Positions 44,550 through 53,186 of a DNA stretch of 64,000 bases are shown one piece after another. Both the position numbers and the translations under genes were made by a program. Source of the stretch: Cognatundibacterium squillarum (GTDB lineage Bacteria; Pseudomonadota; Gammaproteobacteria; Burkholderiales; Burkholderiaceae_D); assembly GCF_014652435.1 (NCBI RefSeq), contig NZ_BMYU01000001.1, forward strand, positions 930,001-994,000, read 5' to 3'. Every line of letters starts with the position of its first letter. The stretch's first letter is position 1. The notes under the pieces are model-generated. The model was not told the origin of the DNA, ran no database searches, and saw only the letters and a program-made list of their open reading frames with translations.

Positions 44550-45974
44550 TCAGGCGCGGGGTGCAGAAACATCCCAACCACCGCCGACCGCTTTGTACAA
44601 GCTGACAACGGCTGCCAGATGCGCACGCTGCGCTTCAATCAGGGCAGTTTGTACCTGCGCCAGATCACGCTGTGCATTCAGCACTTCGCTGTAGCTGCTG
44701 TAACCCTGCTCGTAGCGACGCTGGATAATCCGCTGACTATCACGCAGCGCATCAACACGCTTCAGGCTGGCCTGATACACCTGATCATTGGTGCTGACTG
44801 CGGACAGTGCATCATGCACATCGCGGAACGCGCCCTGCACTGCCTGCACATACTGTGCTGTGGCCGTGGTTTTACGTGCTTCGGCACCGGCCACAACGGC
44901 ATCAATTGCACCGGCACGGAATACCGGCTGCACCAGATTACCGGCCAGATTCCATAACAGCGAACCCGGTTTGGTCAGGTTTTCCAGTACGTTTGATTCA
45001 TAGCCGGTGGATGCAGTCAGACGCAGACTAGGGAAATACTGCGCTTTCGCCTGTCCGATATCCGCGTTGGCGGCAATCAGGTTTTGCTCGGCAGCGATCA
45101 GATCCGGACGGCGTTGCAGCACATCGGATGGCAAATCGGCAGGCAAACCGGCGAGGCTGTACAAAGCCTGCACTGGCTTACCGCGTGCAATCTGCGGTTG
45201 CGCCACGGCGGCTGGTGTACGGCCGAGCAAGACTGCCAGCGCTGATTCCAGACCGGCCTGATTTTGCTTTGCCTGCGCCAGCGTTACTTCGGCACCGGCA
45301 GCTTCGCTTTCTGCCAGATGCAGATCAGCATCACCGATCGCACCGGCGGCGCGGCGTTTTTGCTGCAGCGCCAGCACAGTCTGACGGCTCTTCAGCGTAT
45401 CCTGCGCCAGTTGCACCTGCTCATCTGCGGCACGCAGACTGAAGTAAGTCTGCACCACGCTGCTGAGTACCGATGTACGCACGGTGTTGCGGTTAGCTTC
45501 CGATGCCAGATAGCGCGCTTTTGCTGCTTCATCCGCACGCGACAATTTGCCCCAGATATCGACTTCGTACGATGCGGTCAGGCCCAGCTGAAAATCCTTG
45601 CTGCGCGGATCCGCACCGGCCGCCAGACGACCGGTGGTTTCGCTGGCTTTGGAACGGCTGGCACCGGCAGTCGCATCCACCGACGGGAAGCGGTTGGCAC
45701 GGGCACCGACTGCCAGCGCACGCGCTTCTTCCATACGGCCGGTGGCTGCCACCAGATCCTGATTCGAGCTGATCGCTTCCGCGATTAACTGATCCAGTAC
45801 CGGGTCCTGAAATTGTTTCCACCAGTTTGCGAAGTCAGTCTGTTGCTGACCAGCGGTTTTCCACATCACTGTGGTTTCCATCGCCGGACGCTGATAGTCC
45901 GGGCCGACAGATGCACAGCCGGACAAAACCATCGCGGCCAGCAGTGCAGAGATCGTAAATGTTGATGCTCTCAT
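44550..45974 (-). CDS. outer-membrane efflux channel (OprM/NodT family)
   Basis: 474 residues. Lipoprotein signal with lipobox LSGC (MRASTFTISALLAAMVLSGC), then GPDYQRPAMETTVMWK, the common start of NodT/OprM factors. Two repeats of the TolC-type helical and strand pattern follow (for example LIAEAISSNQDLVAATGRMEEARALAVG, GLTASYEVDIWGKLSRADEAAKARYLASEANRN, LRLTASTGYES). It trimerises as the outer-membrane duct of the RND pump encoded just upstream, with a three-base gap. Last gene of the operon. Confidence 0.95.
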   Translation of the reverse strand: MRASTFTISALLAAMVLSGCASVGPDYQRPAMETTVMWKTAGQQQTDFANWWKQFQDPVLDQLIAEAISSNQDLVAATGRMEEARALAVGARANRFPSVDATAGASRSKASETTGRLAAGADPRSKDFQLGLTASYEVDIWGKLSRADEAAKARYLASEANRNTVRTSVLSSVVQTYFSLRAADEQVQLAQDTLKSRQTVLALQQKRRAAGAIGDADLHLAESEAAGAEVTLAQAKQNQAGLESALAVLLGRTPAAVAQPQIARGKPVQALYSLAGLPADLPSDVLQRRPDLIAAEQNLIAANADIGQAKAQYFPSLRLTASTGYESNVLENLTKPGSLLWNLAGNLVQPVFRAGAIDAVVAGAEARKTTATAQYVQAVQGAFRDVHDALSAVSTNDQVYQASLKRVDALRDSQRIIQRRYEQGYSSYSEVLNAQRDLAQVQTALIEAQRAHLAAVVSLYKAVGGGWDVSAPRA

Positions 45975-45977
45975 ACC

Positions 45978-48900
45978 TTACTCCTTACCTGCTTCTGCAT
46001 TGTGTAAAACATGCACAGGATGATGGAAGTCTTCTTCGGTTGTTTTAAAGCGGCGATCGTGGATCAGCTTGAAGAACAACGGTACAAAGAAAATAGCGAG
46101 GAAGGTGGCTGCCAGCATACCGCCCAGCACACCGGTACCCAGCGACTGACGCGCCGCCGCACCGGCACCGCTGGAGAACGCCAGCGGAACCACACCCAGA
46201 ATAAATGCCAGCGATGTCATCAGAATCGGACGGAAACGCAGACGTGCTGCTTCCACCGCTGCCGCCACCGGCGCATAACCTTCCTGTACTTTCATGACCG
46301 CAAATTCCACAATCAGAATCGCATTTTTCGCGGACAAGCCCAGCAAGGTCACCAGACCAATCTGGAAGTACACGTCATTGTTGAAGTGACGCAGGTACAC
46401 CGCCAGCAGCGCGCCGAATATACCGAACGGCATTGCCAGCAACACAGAGAACGGCAGCGACCATTTTTCATACTGCGCCGCCAGAATCAGGAAGATCATC
46501 AGCACACCTGCGGCCAGCGCCAGACTACCGGCGCTGCTGCTGCGTTTTTCCTGATACGAAGCGCCGCCCCAGTCGTAAGTCACGTCAGACGGGAACACTT
46601 GTTTCGCCACACGTTCCATTGCTGCCAGTGCCTGACCTGAGCTGTAACCGGCTTTCGCTTCACCCATGATTTTGATCGCAGGCAAACCGTTAAAGCGCTG
46701 TACAGAATCCGGGCCGGTCACAAACTTGATCGTAGTGAACGCACGTACCGGAATCATCTGACCAGTGGTGGCGGAACGCACGTACATATTGCCAATGTCT
46801 TCCGGTTTGGAACGGAATTCACCTTCTGCCTGCAACTGCACCGTGTAAATACGACCGGCTTTGTTGAAGTCATTCACATAGTAGCTGCCCAGTGTTGCTG
46901 CCAGCGTGTTATACACATCCGACAAAGCCACACCCATGGAACGCGCTTTTTCGTTATCGACATCCACGTACAGTTGTGGCGAGCTGCCTTGCCACAGGGT
47001 TTTCACACCCGCCAGTTCCGGCTGCTTGTTCGCTTCTGCCAGGAATGCCGGCATCAGTTGCGCGATGCGTTTAACACCGCCTTCACCGGCATTCTGCATA
47101 TAGAACTCAAAACCACCGGTCTGACCCAGACCCTGAATTGCAGGCGGCGCAAAGAACAGCGGTAAGCCTTCTTTGATACGGCCAGTCTGCATGTAGGATT
47201 CGCCCACCAGTTGCTGCGCAGACTTACTACGCTCTTCCCATGGTTTCAGCGGGAAGAACATGGTCGCGGAAGATGATTTCAGACCGCCGCCACCGAGGAA
47301 ATCCAGACCCACCAGTGCGAAGGTGGTATCGATATCCTTGTTTTTCTGCATGATGGATTCAACCTGCTGCACCATTTTGTCGGTACGCGCCAGCGAAGCA
47401 CCATCCGGCATAATCGCTGCACCGATGAAATAACCCTGATCTTCATCCGGCACCAGACCACCCGGCACGGTTTTCCACAACACGCCGGTCAGTGCCAGCA
47501 TACCCAGCACCAGCATGGTTGCCAGTACTGCACGGCGCAGGAAGAAACTCACACCGTTGGTATAGCGTTTGGTCAGGCGCAGGAAGGCCGCGTTAAACCA
47601 TGTAAAGAACGCATTATGATTTTCTGCACCCGGTTTCAGGATCAGTGCACACAATGCCGGTGTCAGCGTCAGCGCAACCACGCCGGACAAAATCACCGCA
47701 ATCGAAATCGTGACCGAGAACTGACGGTACAACTCACCTGCCAGACCACCGAGGAAAGCAATCGGGCCGAACGCTGCAGTCAGCACCAGCACAATCGCAA
47801 TCACCGGCCCTGTCACTTCGCGCATCGCTTCAATCGCTGCATCTTTCGGGCTCATGCCCTCTTCATTCATCAGACGCTCAACGTTTTCCAGCACCACAAT
47901 CGCATCGTCCACCACGATACCGATCGCCAGCACCATACCGAACAGCGTCAGCGTATTAATGCTGTAGCCAAGCAAATGCAGACCCGCCATGGTACCGATC
48001 AGCGACACAGGAACAGCCAGTGTCGGAATGATGGTAGCGCGCCAGCTTTGCAGGAACAGATACACCACGATGAAGACCAGCACCATCGCTTCCACCAGCG
48101 TTTTCAGCACTTCATGAATCGATTCGCTGACAAACGGTGTTGTGTCGTACGGTACGGCATAAGTCATGCCTTCCGGGAATTTGGCGGCCAGTTCCTTCAG
48201 GGTTTTCTCAACCGCTTCGCGGGTTTCCAGCGCATTTGCACCGGTTTGCAGGAACACACCGATATTCGCCGACGGGTGACCATTCACACGACCCAGCAGG
48301 TTGTAATCTTTGGAACCGAGTTCCACCCGCGCCACATCGCGTACACGCACAGTGCCGCCGGTTTTTGAAGAACGCACAATAATATTGCCGAATTCTTCCG
48401 GGTCCAGCAGACGGCCTTTGGCAGTCACGGTCATGGTCAGTTCTTCGGTGTTGCCCGGCGTCGCACCGATCTTACCGGCAGCGTACTGGTTATTCTGCTC
48501 ACCAATCGCATTCGACAAATCCGCCACGGTCACGCCCATTTGCGCCATACGGTCAGGACGCATCCAGACGCGCATCGCGTAATCTTTGGCACCGAAAATC
48601 TGCACGTTGGTTGTTCCCGGAATGCGTTTGATCGCATCCAGCACGTTTTGCGTTGCATAGTTCGACAGATACAGCGCGTCGTAACGGTTATCCGGCGAAT
48701 ACAGCGCAGCCACCACCAGGAAGTTAGACGAGCTTTTCGCAACCGTCACACCCTGACGACGTACTTCCTGCGGCAGTTTCGGATCTGCCTGACGCACGCG
48801 GTTATTCACGTTAACCGCTGCAATATCCAGATTGGTACCGACTTCAAACGTCACGTTAATCGATACGCGACCGTCAGCAGACGACGTGGAATCCATATAC

Positions 48901-49130
48901 AGCATATGTTCCACACCATTGATCTGCTCTTCGATCGGTGCCGCTACCGTGCGCTCCACCACTTCAGCGGATGCACCCGGATAAAACGCGGTGACATTCA
49001 CCACCGGCGGTGCAATTTCGGGATAGCGCGAAATCGGCAATACCCGTAATGCAGCCAGACCGGCCAGCACGATCAGCAACGAAATTACCGTCGCAAAAAT
49101 CGGCCTATTAATAAAAAATTTAGAGAACAT
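45978..49130 (-). CDS. RND multidrug efflux permease (HAE1/AcrB/MexB type)
   Basis: 1050 residues, the HAE1 length. Starts FSKFFINRPIFATVISLLIVLAGLAALRVLPISRYPEIAPPVVNVTAFYPGA, as AcrB/MexB do. Twelve TM helices; TM4 contains GMVLAIGIVVDDAIVVLENV with the proton-relay Asp pair. The periplasmic porter and funnel domains are complete, and IGLVTLLGLSAKNAILIVEFA marks TM10. Proton-driven export of hydrophobic drugs or toxic compounds from the periplasm and inner membrane. Operon adaptor-permease-channel, with a divergent TetR-type repressor. Confidence 0.97.
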   Translation of the reverse strand: MFSKFFINRPIFATVISLLIVLAGLAALRVLPISRYPEIAPPVVNVTAFYPGASAEVVERTVAAPIEEQINGVEHMLYMDSTSSADGRVSINVTFEVGTNLDIAAVNVNNRVRQADPKLPQEVRRQGVTVAKSSSNFLVVAALYSPDNRYDALYLSNYATQNVLDAIKRIPGTTNVQIFGAKDYAMRVWMRPDRMAQMGVTVADLSNAIGEQNNQYAAGKIGATPGNTEELTMTVTAKGRLLDPEEFGNIIVRSSKTGGTVRVRDVARVELGSKDYNLLGRVNGHPSANIGVFLQTGANALETREAVEKTLKELAAKFPEGMTYAVPYDTTPFVSESIHEVLKTLVEAMVLVFIVVYLFLQSWRATIIPTLAVPVSLIGTMAGLHLLGYSINTLTLFGMVLAIGIVVDDAIVVLENVERLMNEEGMSPKDAAIEAMREVTGPVIAIVLVLTAAFGPIAFLGGLAGELYRQFSVTISIAVILSGVVALTLTPALCALILKPGAENHNAFFTWFNAAFLRLTKRYTNGVSFFLRRAVLATMLVLGMLALTGVLWKTVPGGLVPDEDQGYFIGAAIMPDGASLARTDKMVQQVESIMQKNKDIDTTFALVGLDFLGGGGLKSSSATMFFPLKPWEERSKSAQQLVGESYMQTGRIKEGLPLFFAPPAIQGLGQTGGFEFYMQNAGEGGVKRIAQLMPAFLAEANKQPELAGVKTLWQGSSPQLYVDVDNEKARSMGVALSDVYNTLAATLGSYYVNDFNKAGRIYTVQLQAEGEFRSKPEDIGNMYVRSATTGQMIPVRAFTTIKFVTGPDSVQRFNGLPAIKIMGEAKAGYSSGQALAAMERVAKQVFPSDVTYDWGGASYQEKRSSSAGSLALAAGVLMIFLILAAQYEKWSLPFSVLLAMPFGIFGALLAVYLRHFNNDVYFQIGLVTLLGLSAKNAILIVEFAVMKVQEGYAPVAAAVEAARLRFRPILMTSLAFILGVVPLAFSSGAGAAARQSLGTGVLGGMLAATFLAIFFVPLFFKLIHDRRFKTTEEDFHHPVHVLHNAEAGKE

Positions 49131-49209
49131 GAAGTTTCCTTTTCTTCTGCCGTCAAGCCTGCCGCTTCAGCCGCGCAGATGCGCACTGAAGGCAGAATGA
49201 CATTGCAGA

Positions 49210-50535
49210 TTATTTTGTACTCTGTGCAGAAGCCTGTGCAGATGCGCTGGCAGCCGGTTGTGCGCCCTGTTTCTGTGCTGCAGCAGGTGCAGACGGATTG
49301 GCAGGCAGCGCAGCCGCTTCTTTCGCAGACAGCGGCACCGGTGTCACAGTCATACCCGGATCATGGGCTTTGATGAAACCATCGACCAGTACGCGGTCAC
49401 CGGCATTAATCCCTTTGGTGACGATCCATTCACCGTGCGACCAGCCGTCCAGCTCAACCGGTTTCGGTACCAGTTTATTGTCCGGTGACACGGCGAACAC
49501 CATTTTGCCCATCGGCGAATCAATCACTGCACGTTGTGGCACAGCCAGTGCTGCCTGACGTTTCGCGCCGGACAGAATCACGCGGACAAACTGACCCGGA
49601 CGCAGGCTGCCATCCGGATTTGCCACGATGGCACGCGCATCAAAGCCGCCGTTTGCGGTGGTGATTTTTTCGCTGACGAAATTCATTTTGCCGGTTTGTG
49701 CAAACATACTGCCGTCTGCCAGTTTCAGTTTCACATCGAAACCGATACTGCCATTGGCTGCGCGTTTGCCCGGTACGCTGACTTTGCCTGCGCCAACTTC
49801 TTTTGCCACTTTCAGGTAATCCGCTTCCGGAATACTGAAGTTCACATACAGCTGATCGGTTTGCACGATGGTGGTCAGCAGATTGTCAGCTGCGGTAATC
49901 AGATTACCGTTGGATTTGGCAGCGGTGCCGGTCACACCGTCAATCGGCGCAACGACTTTGGTATAGCTCAGATTCAGCTTCGCTTCGGCGACTTGCGCTT
50001 TAACTTGTTTGTAGCTGGCATCGGCCAGTTCCAGCGCGGACTTCGCATCATCCATTTCTTTCTGGCTGATGGCTTTGTCGGCTGCCAGTGGCAACAAACG
50101 CGCAAATTCGCGTTTTGCCTGATTCAGTTTAGCTTCCGCCACGCCCAGCGATGCTTCTGCTGCCGCTAACTGGGTCTGATACGTACCCGGATCGATCTGG
50201 AAAAGCACAGTACCCGCTTTAACGCGGGCACCTTCTTCATACAGACGGTTTTCCAGGATGCCCGGCACACGGGCGCGGATTTCGGTTTCTTTCAGACCGG
50301 CAGTCTGGCCAACGTATTCGTAATCCACGTCCAGATCACGCGCCTGCACAGTTACCACACTGACTTCCGGCGGCGGCATTTTGCCCATACCGGGACCGCC
50401 CTGCTGTTGTTGTCCGCAAGCGGCCAGCACCGCTACCGGCAAGACCAGCGCCAGCTTACGCCAGCTGCTGCTCTGCACCGCAGAACGAAATGCCGCGACA
50501 CCGGCACGAAGAGTCATTCGAGAATTTGGTTGCAT
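49210..50535 (-). CDS. RND efflux periplasmic adaptor (membrane fusion protein)
   Basis: 441 residues from ATG 50535; a further in-frame ATG is at 50517. Lipobox LAAC (PVAVLAACGQQQ) makes it a lipoprotein of the AcrA/MexA family. The biotinyl-lipoyl and hairpin parts show EIRARVPGILENRLYEEGARVKAGTVLFQIDPGTYQTQLAAAEASLGVAEAKLNQAKREF, then SYTKVVAPIDGVTGTAAKSNGNLI and the membrane-proximal DRVLVDGFIKAHDPG. It bridges permease and channel. First gene of the leftward operon, under a promoter with an AcrR-like operator. Confidence 0.95.
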   Translation of the reverse strand: MQPNSRMTLRAGVAAFRSAVQSSSWRKLALVLPVAVLAACGQQQQGGPGMGKMPPPEVSVVTVQARDLDVDYEYVGQTAGLKETEIRARVPGILENRLYEEGARVKAGTVLFQIDPGTYQTQLAAAEASLGVAEAKLNQAKREFARLLPLAADKAISQKEMDDAKSALELADASYKQVKAQVAEAKLNLSYTKVVAPIDGVTGTAAKSNGNLITAADNLLTTIVQTDQLYVNFSIPEADYLKVAKEVGAGKVSVPGKRAANGSIGFDVKLKLADGSMFAQTGKMNFVSEKITTANGGFDARAIVANPDGSLRPGQFVRVILSGAKRQAALAVPQRAVIDSPMGKMVFAVSPDNKLVPKPVELDGWSHGEWIVTKGINAGDRVLVDGFIKAHDPGMTVTPVPLSAKEAAALPANPSAPAAAQKQGAQPAASASAQASAQSTK

Positions 50536-50571
50536 AAATACACTTTCATAACAGGGAAAGGATGGTGTAGG

Positions 50572-50599
50572 ATTATATACATACACGAATGTTTGTAAA
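50572..50599 (-). promoter_or_regulatory. efflux operon promoter with AcrR-like operator
   Basis: On the minus strand: -35 TTTACA (50599-50594), 16-base spacer, -10 TATAAT (50577-50572). The imperfect palindrome TACATACACG/AATGTTTGTA (50578-50597) fills the spacer and strongly resembles the AcrR box upstream of acrAB (TACATACA...TGTATGTA arms). Binding there would block RNA polymerase, and the TetR-family gene diverges about 300 bases away. Confidence 0.7.
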
Positions 50600-50900
50600 T
50601 GAAATTCTGCATTGCCCCCGAAATTCACAGGGTTTTCATGGTGAAGATGGAAAAAGTATTGGTCAGCGTTTGGCACATCGTCAAAACTTCACAATATTTA
50701 ACAATGTTGCCGAAAGAAATGTGAGCAAAGTTTGTGCATTCGTCATTGCGCAAACAGTGCGCTGAACTTAAGATGCCGCCCAGTTCACCGGCGCCGTACC
50801 CCTGTACAGCAAGCATGGCAGATCAGCGTGACCGAACAATGAAATACGGTGACGCTGATATCCCGTCATCAGCCAACAATGCCGGAACGGAGAAGCAAAA
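50600..50900. other. divergent efflux/repressor intergenic region, remainder
   Basis: About 300 bases upstream of the TetR-family gene. It must carry the repressor promoter. No second clear copy of the AcrR-like operator and no RNA gene was seen. Confidence 0.4.
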
Positions 50901-51575
50901 ATGGTCAGGAAAACGAAAGAAGAAGCTCAGGAAACCCACGCCGCGCTGCTGAATGCAGCCGAACAGGTATTTGCCGCCAAAGGCGTCACGAATACGACGC
51001 TGAATGATGTCGCACAGGCGGCAGGCATGACCCGTGGCGCGATTTACTGGCATTTCAAAGATAAAAACGCGCTGTTCAAAGCCATGTGCGACCGTGCATT
51101 TTTGCCGATGGAAGTGCTGCTGAATGAAATCACGTCCAGCACGGATGATGATCCGCTGTTTGCCCTGCGCCGCCTGAACCTGCACTTTCTGCACAAAACC
51201 GCCGGCGACGAACGCCAGCGCCGCGTGTTCGACATTATGTTTCACCGCTGCGAAAAAAATTCGGTGATGCAGGTCATCGAAGAAGAAAAAGCCAAGCGCG
51301 ACGAATGCCTGAATCAGGTCGAATCTCTGTTTGTACGGGCGGTTGCACTGGGCATGCTGCCGCCGGATACCGATACGTATATGGCGATGCAGGCCAACCA
51401 TGCTTATCTGGTCGGTATCGTGCATGAATGGCTGGAAGACCCGAGTGCGTTTTGTCTGCTGCAAAAAGCAGAAGCGATGGTGGATATGTTCATCGCCGGC
51501 TTACGCGCCTGTCCGCCACGCATCAGCGCTGGCTGCAACACGCAGGCTACTCCCGCTGCCAGCCCCGCTGCCTGA
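50901..51575 (+). CDS. TetR/AcrR-family transcriptional repressor of the efflux operon
   Basis: 224 residues, AcrR/TtgR/MexR-like size. The DNA-binding domain is MVRKTKEEAQETHAALLNAAEQVFAAKGVTNTTLNDVAQAAGMTRGAIYWHFKDKNALFKAM, very close to AcrR. The ligand-binding helices include FLHKTAGDERQRRVFDIMFHRCE and ANHAYLVGIVHEWLEDPSAF. CGGAGAAGC precedes the ATG. Divergent from the adaptor-permease-channel operon, so it most likely represses it until a drug ligand binds. Confidence 0.93.
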   Translation: MVRKTKEEAQETHAALLNAAEQVFAAKGVTNTTLNDVAQAAGMTRGAIYWHFKDKNALFKAMCDRAFLPMEVLLNEITSSTDDDPLFALRRLNLHFLHKTAGDERQRRVFDIMFHRCEKNSVMQVIEEEKAKRDECLNQVESLFVRAVALGMLPPDTDTYMAMQANHAYLVGIVHEWLEDPSAFCLLQKAEAMVDMFIAGLRACPPRISAGCNTQATPAASPAA

Positions 51576-51622
51576 GACCGGACACTGCATCAGGCGCAAA
51601 CGCCTTCCGGCCAATCCAAAAC

Positions 51623-51662
51623 AAAAAGCACCGAACCTTATCTGGTTGACGGTGCTTTTTTC
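51623..51662 (+). terminator. intrinsic terminator of the TetR-family gene
   Basis: AAAAAGCACCGAACC, loop TTATCT, GGTTGACGGTGCTTTTTT. Confidence 0.88.
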
Positions 51663-51699
51663 ATGGTTGCCGGAATTGCCTTACCAGTCCCGAAAGCGC

Positions 51700-51808
51700 C
51701 CGAAAGCGCCTGAAAATGCCTCAAATGCGGTGTTCAGCACAGCAACCCGGCGGTCGTCGGCAGAAAGTCCGGGCCTCCGGAAATGTCAGATGACGAGTTC
51801 TGCACAGA
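51700..51808 (-). repeat. dispersed intergenic repeat, copy 6 (reverse orientation)
   Basis: On the minus strand: TGTGCAGAACTCGTCATCTGACATTT, GGACTTTCTGCCGACGAC, GTGCTGAACACCGCATTT, then a tail with GGCATTTTCA and two GGCGCTTTCG units. Sits between the convergent ends of the tetR and TRIC genes. Confidence 0.9.
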
Positions 51809-51828
51809 TAACAGGTCCGACCAACTGC

Positions 51829-52458
51829 TCAGGCTGGCAGTTTCCAGTCAAAACGGATCGCCAGTATCCGCAGGATGAAGGTACTCAGAATCCCCGCCAG
51901 CAGGCTGACCACTTCCGGTAACTCCACATAATGTCCTGCCAGATAAATCCAGCAACCGGCAAACGCACAGGTCGCATACAACTGGCTGCGACGGAACACC
52001 ATCGGGATTTCGTTACAGATAATGTCGCGCAGCACACCGCCAAAAATGCCGGTAATCACGCCCATCATCACGCAGACAAACACCGGCATACCGGCTTCCA
52101 TCGCCATCGAGGTGCCATTCACCGAAAACAAGCCCAGACCAATTGCATCGGCCCAGTCCAGCACTTTATCCGTCATGATCTGGCGCAGGCGGCGCAGCAT
52201 CGGTACCGCAATCAGCGTCAGGATAAACAGGATGATCGGGTATTCCTGATTTTCCACCCAGAACAGCGGTCGCCGGTCTAACAGCAAATCGCGCAGCGTA
52301 CCGCCGCCAAACGCGGCAATAAAGGCCACCGTGAACACGCCCACCCAGTCCATGCGTTTGCGGCGGGCTTCAATCAGGCCCGAGCAGGCAAACGCCAGTA
52401 CACCGATCAGTTCTATGGTATGTAACATCGCACTCATGCTTAAGTAACTGACCGCCAT
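51829..52458 (-). CDS. TRIC/UPF0126-family membrane protein (trimeric intracellular cation channel type)
   Basis: 209 residues from ATG 52458, which has GGAGG upstream. Two homologous halves of three helices, each with the signature GGGTLRDLLLDRRPLFW and GGVLRDIICNEIPMVF, the glycine-arginine-aspartate motif of the family. Bacterial members conduct cations as trimers; the physiological ion is uncertain. Monocistronic and convergent with the TetR-family gene. Confidence 0.9.
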   Translation of the reverse strand: MAVSYLSMSAMLHTIELIGVLAFACSGLIEARRKRMDWVGVFTVAFIAAFGGGTLRDLLLDRRPLFWVENQEYPIILFILTLIAVPMLRRLRQIMTDKVLDWADAIGLGLFSVNGTSMAMEAGMPVFVCVMMGVITGIFGGVLRDIICNEIPMVFRRSQLYATCAFAGCWIYLAGHYVELPEVVSLLAGILSTFILRILAIRFDWKLPA

Positions 52459-52620
52459 TGATTCTTTCCTCCATCTACGCCGAAGCTCCTGCAAAAAGGA
52501 GCAAAATCAGCATATTGTAGCGTGGAAACTCTGTTTCTCCGGCACTCAGGCGTGATCACGGCGATCACGCGGCGGTGATTTTACCCCTGTAAACTTGCGC
52601 TCTGCGGGCATAAATCATTG

Positions 52621-52626
52621 TATAAT
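52621..52626 (+). promoter_or_regulatory. candidate -10 element of rpmE2
   Basis: TATAAT preceded by CATTG. The upstream TTGCGC (52595-52600) is 20 bases away, too far for an ideal -35. The 5' leader would be about 115 bases. Confidence 0.45.
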
Positions 52627-52748
52627 CGAGGGCTTGACGTTTTTCGTCATGATCTTTGTTCAACCGAGGCAAGTGATGCGCAATCGGGCCAAGAAGCAAG
52701 CCGGCCGACGAAGTGTGTATTGGCTACCCCACATATACTGAGGCAATT

Positions 52749-53018
52749 ATGAAAGCTGGTATCCACCCAAATTACCGTGAAGTAGTGTTCCACGACGTTT
52801 CTATCGATTTCAAATTCGTGACACGTTCCACTATCCACACTAAAGAAACTATCGAATTCGAAGGTAAAGAATACCCTCTGATCAAGATCGAGGTTTCTGC
52901 TGAATCTCATCCTTTCTACACTGGTAAGCACAAAATCGTTGATACCGCTGGCCGTGTTGAAAAATTCCGTCAGAAATTCGGCAAAGTTGGTTCCCGTACT
53001 GCTGTTGCTCAACAGTAA
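52749..53018 (+). CDS. rpmE2: 50S ribosomal protein L31 type B
   Basis: 89 residues from ATG 52749. [29 protein letters not shown] and [26 protein letters not shown] match L31. It has no CxxC zinc-binding cysteines, so it is the zinc-independent type B form. It is the only L31 gene in the window. A strong terminator follows. Confidence 0.95.
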   Translation: MKAGIHPNYREVVFHDVSIDFKFVTRSTIHTKETIEFEGKEYPLIKIEVSAESHPFYTGKHKIVDTAGRVEKFRQKFGKVGSRTAVAQQ

Positions 53019-53036
53019 TCCGGTTATCACCGACGA

Positions 53037-53068
53037 TAAAAAGGCAGCTGCGGCTGCCTTTTTTTCTG
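53037..53068 (+). terminator. intrinsic terminator of rpmE2
   Basis: AAGGCAGC, TGCG, GCTGCCTT and seven T. Confidence 0.93.
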
Positions 53069-53186
53069 TCCGGCACTGCCGTTCCCTGCTGTTTTCCTTA
53101 CAATGCAGCCTTCGGAACCGGATAATGGCAATGCATTGCCGCACAACCCCGTTCCTGAATTTTTCTGACTATTCACCGGTCTGTTT

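Noticed and set aside
47616..48368. 250-codon plus-strand frame rich in His, Gln and Arg
   Set aside because: Antisense to the RND permease; typical shadow.
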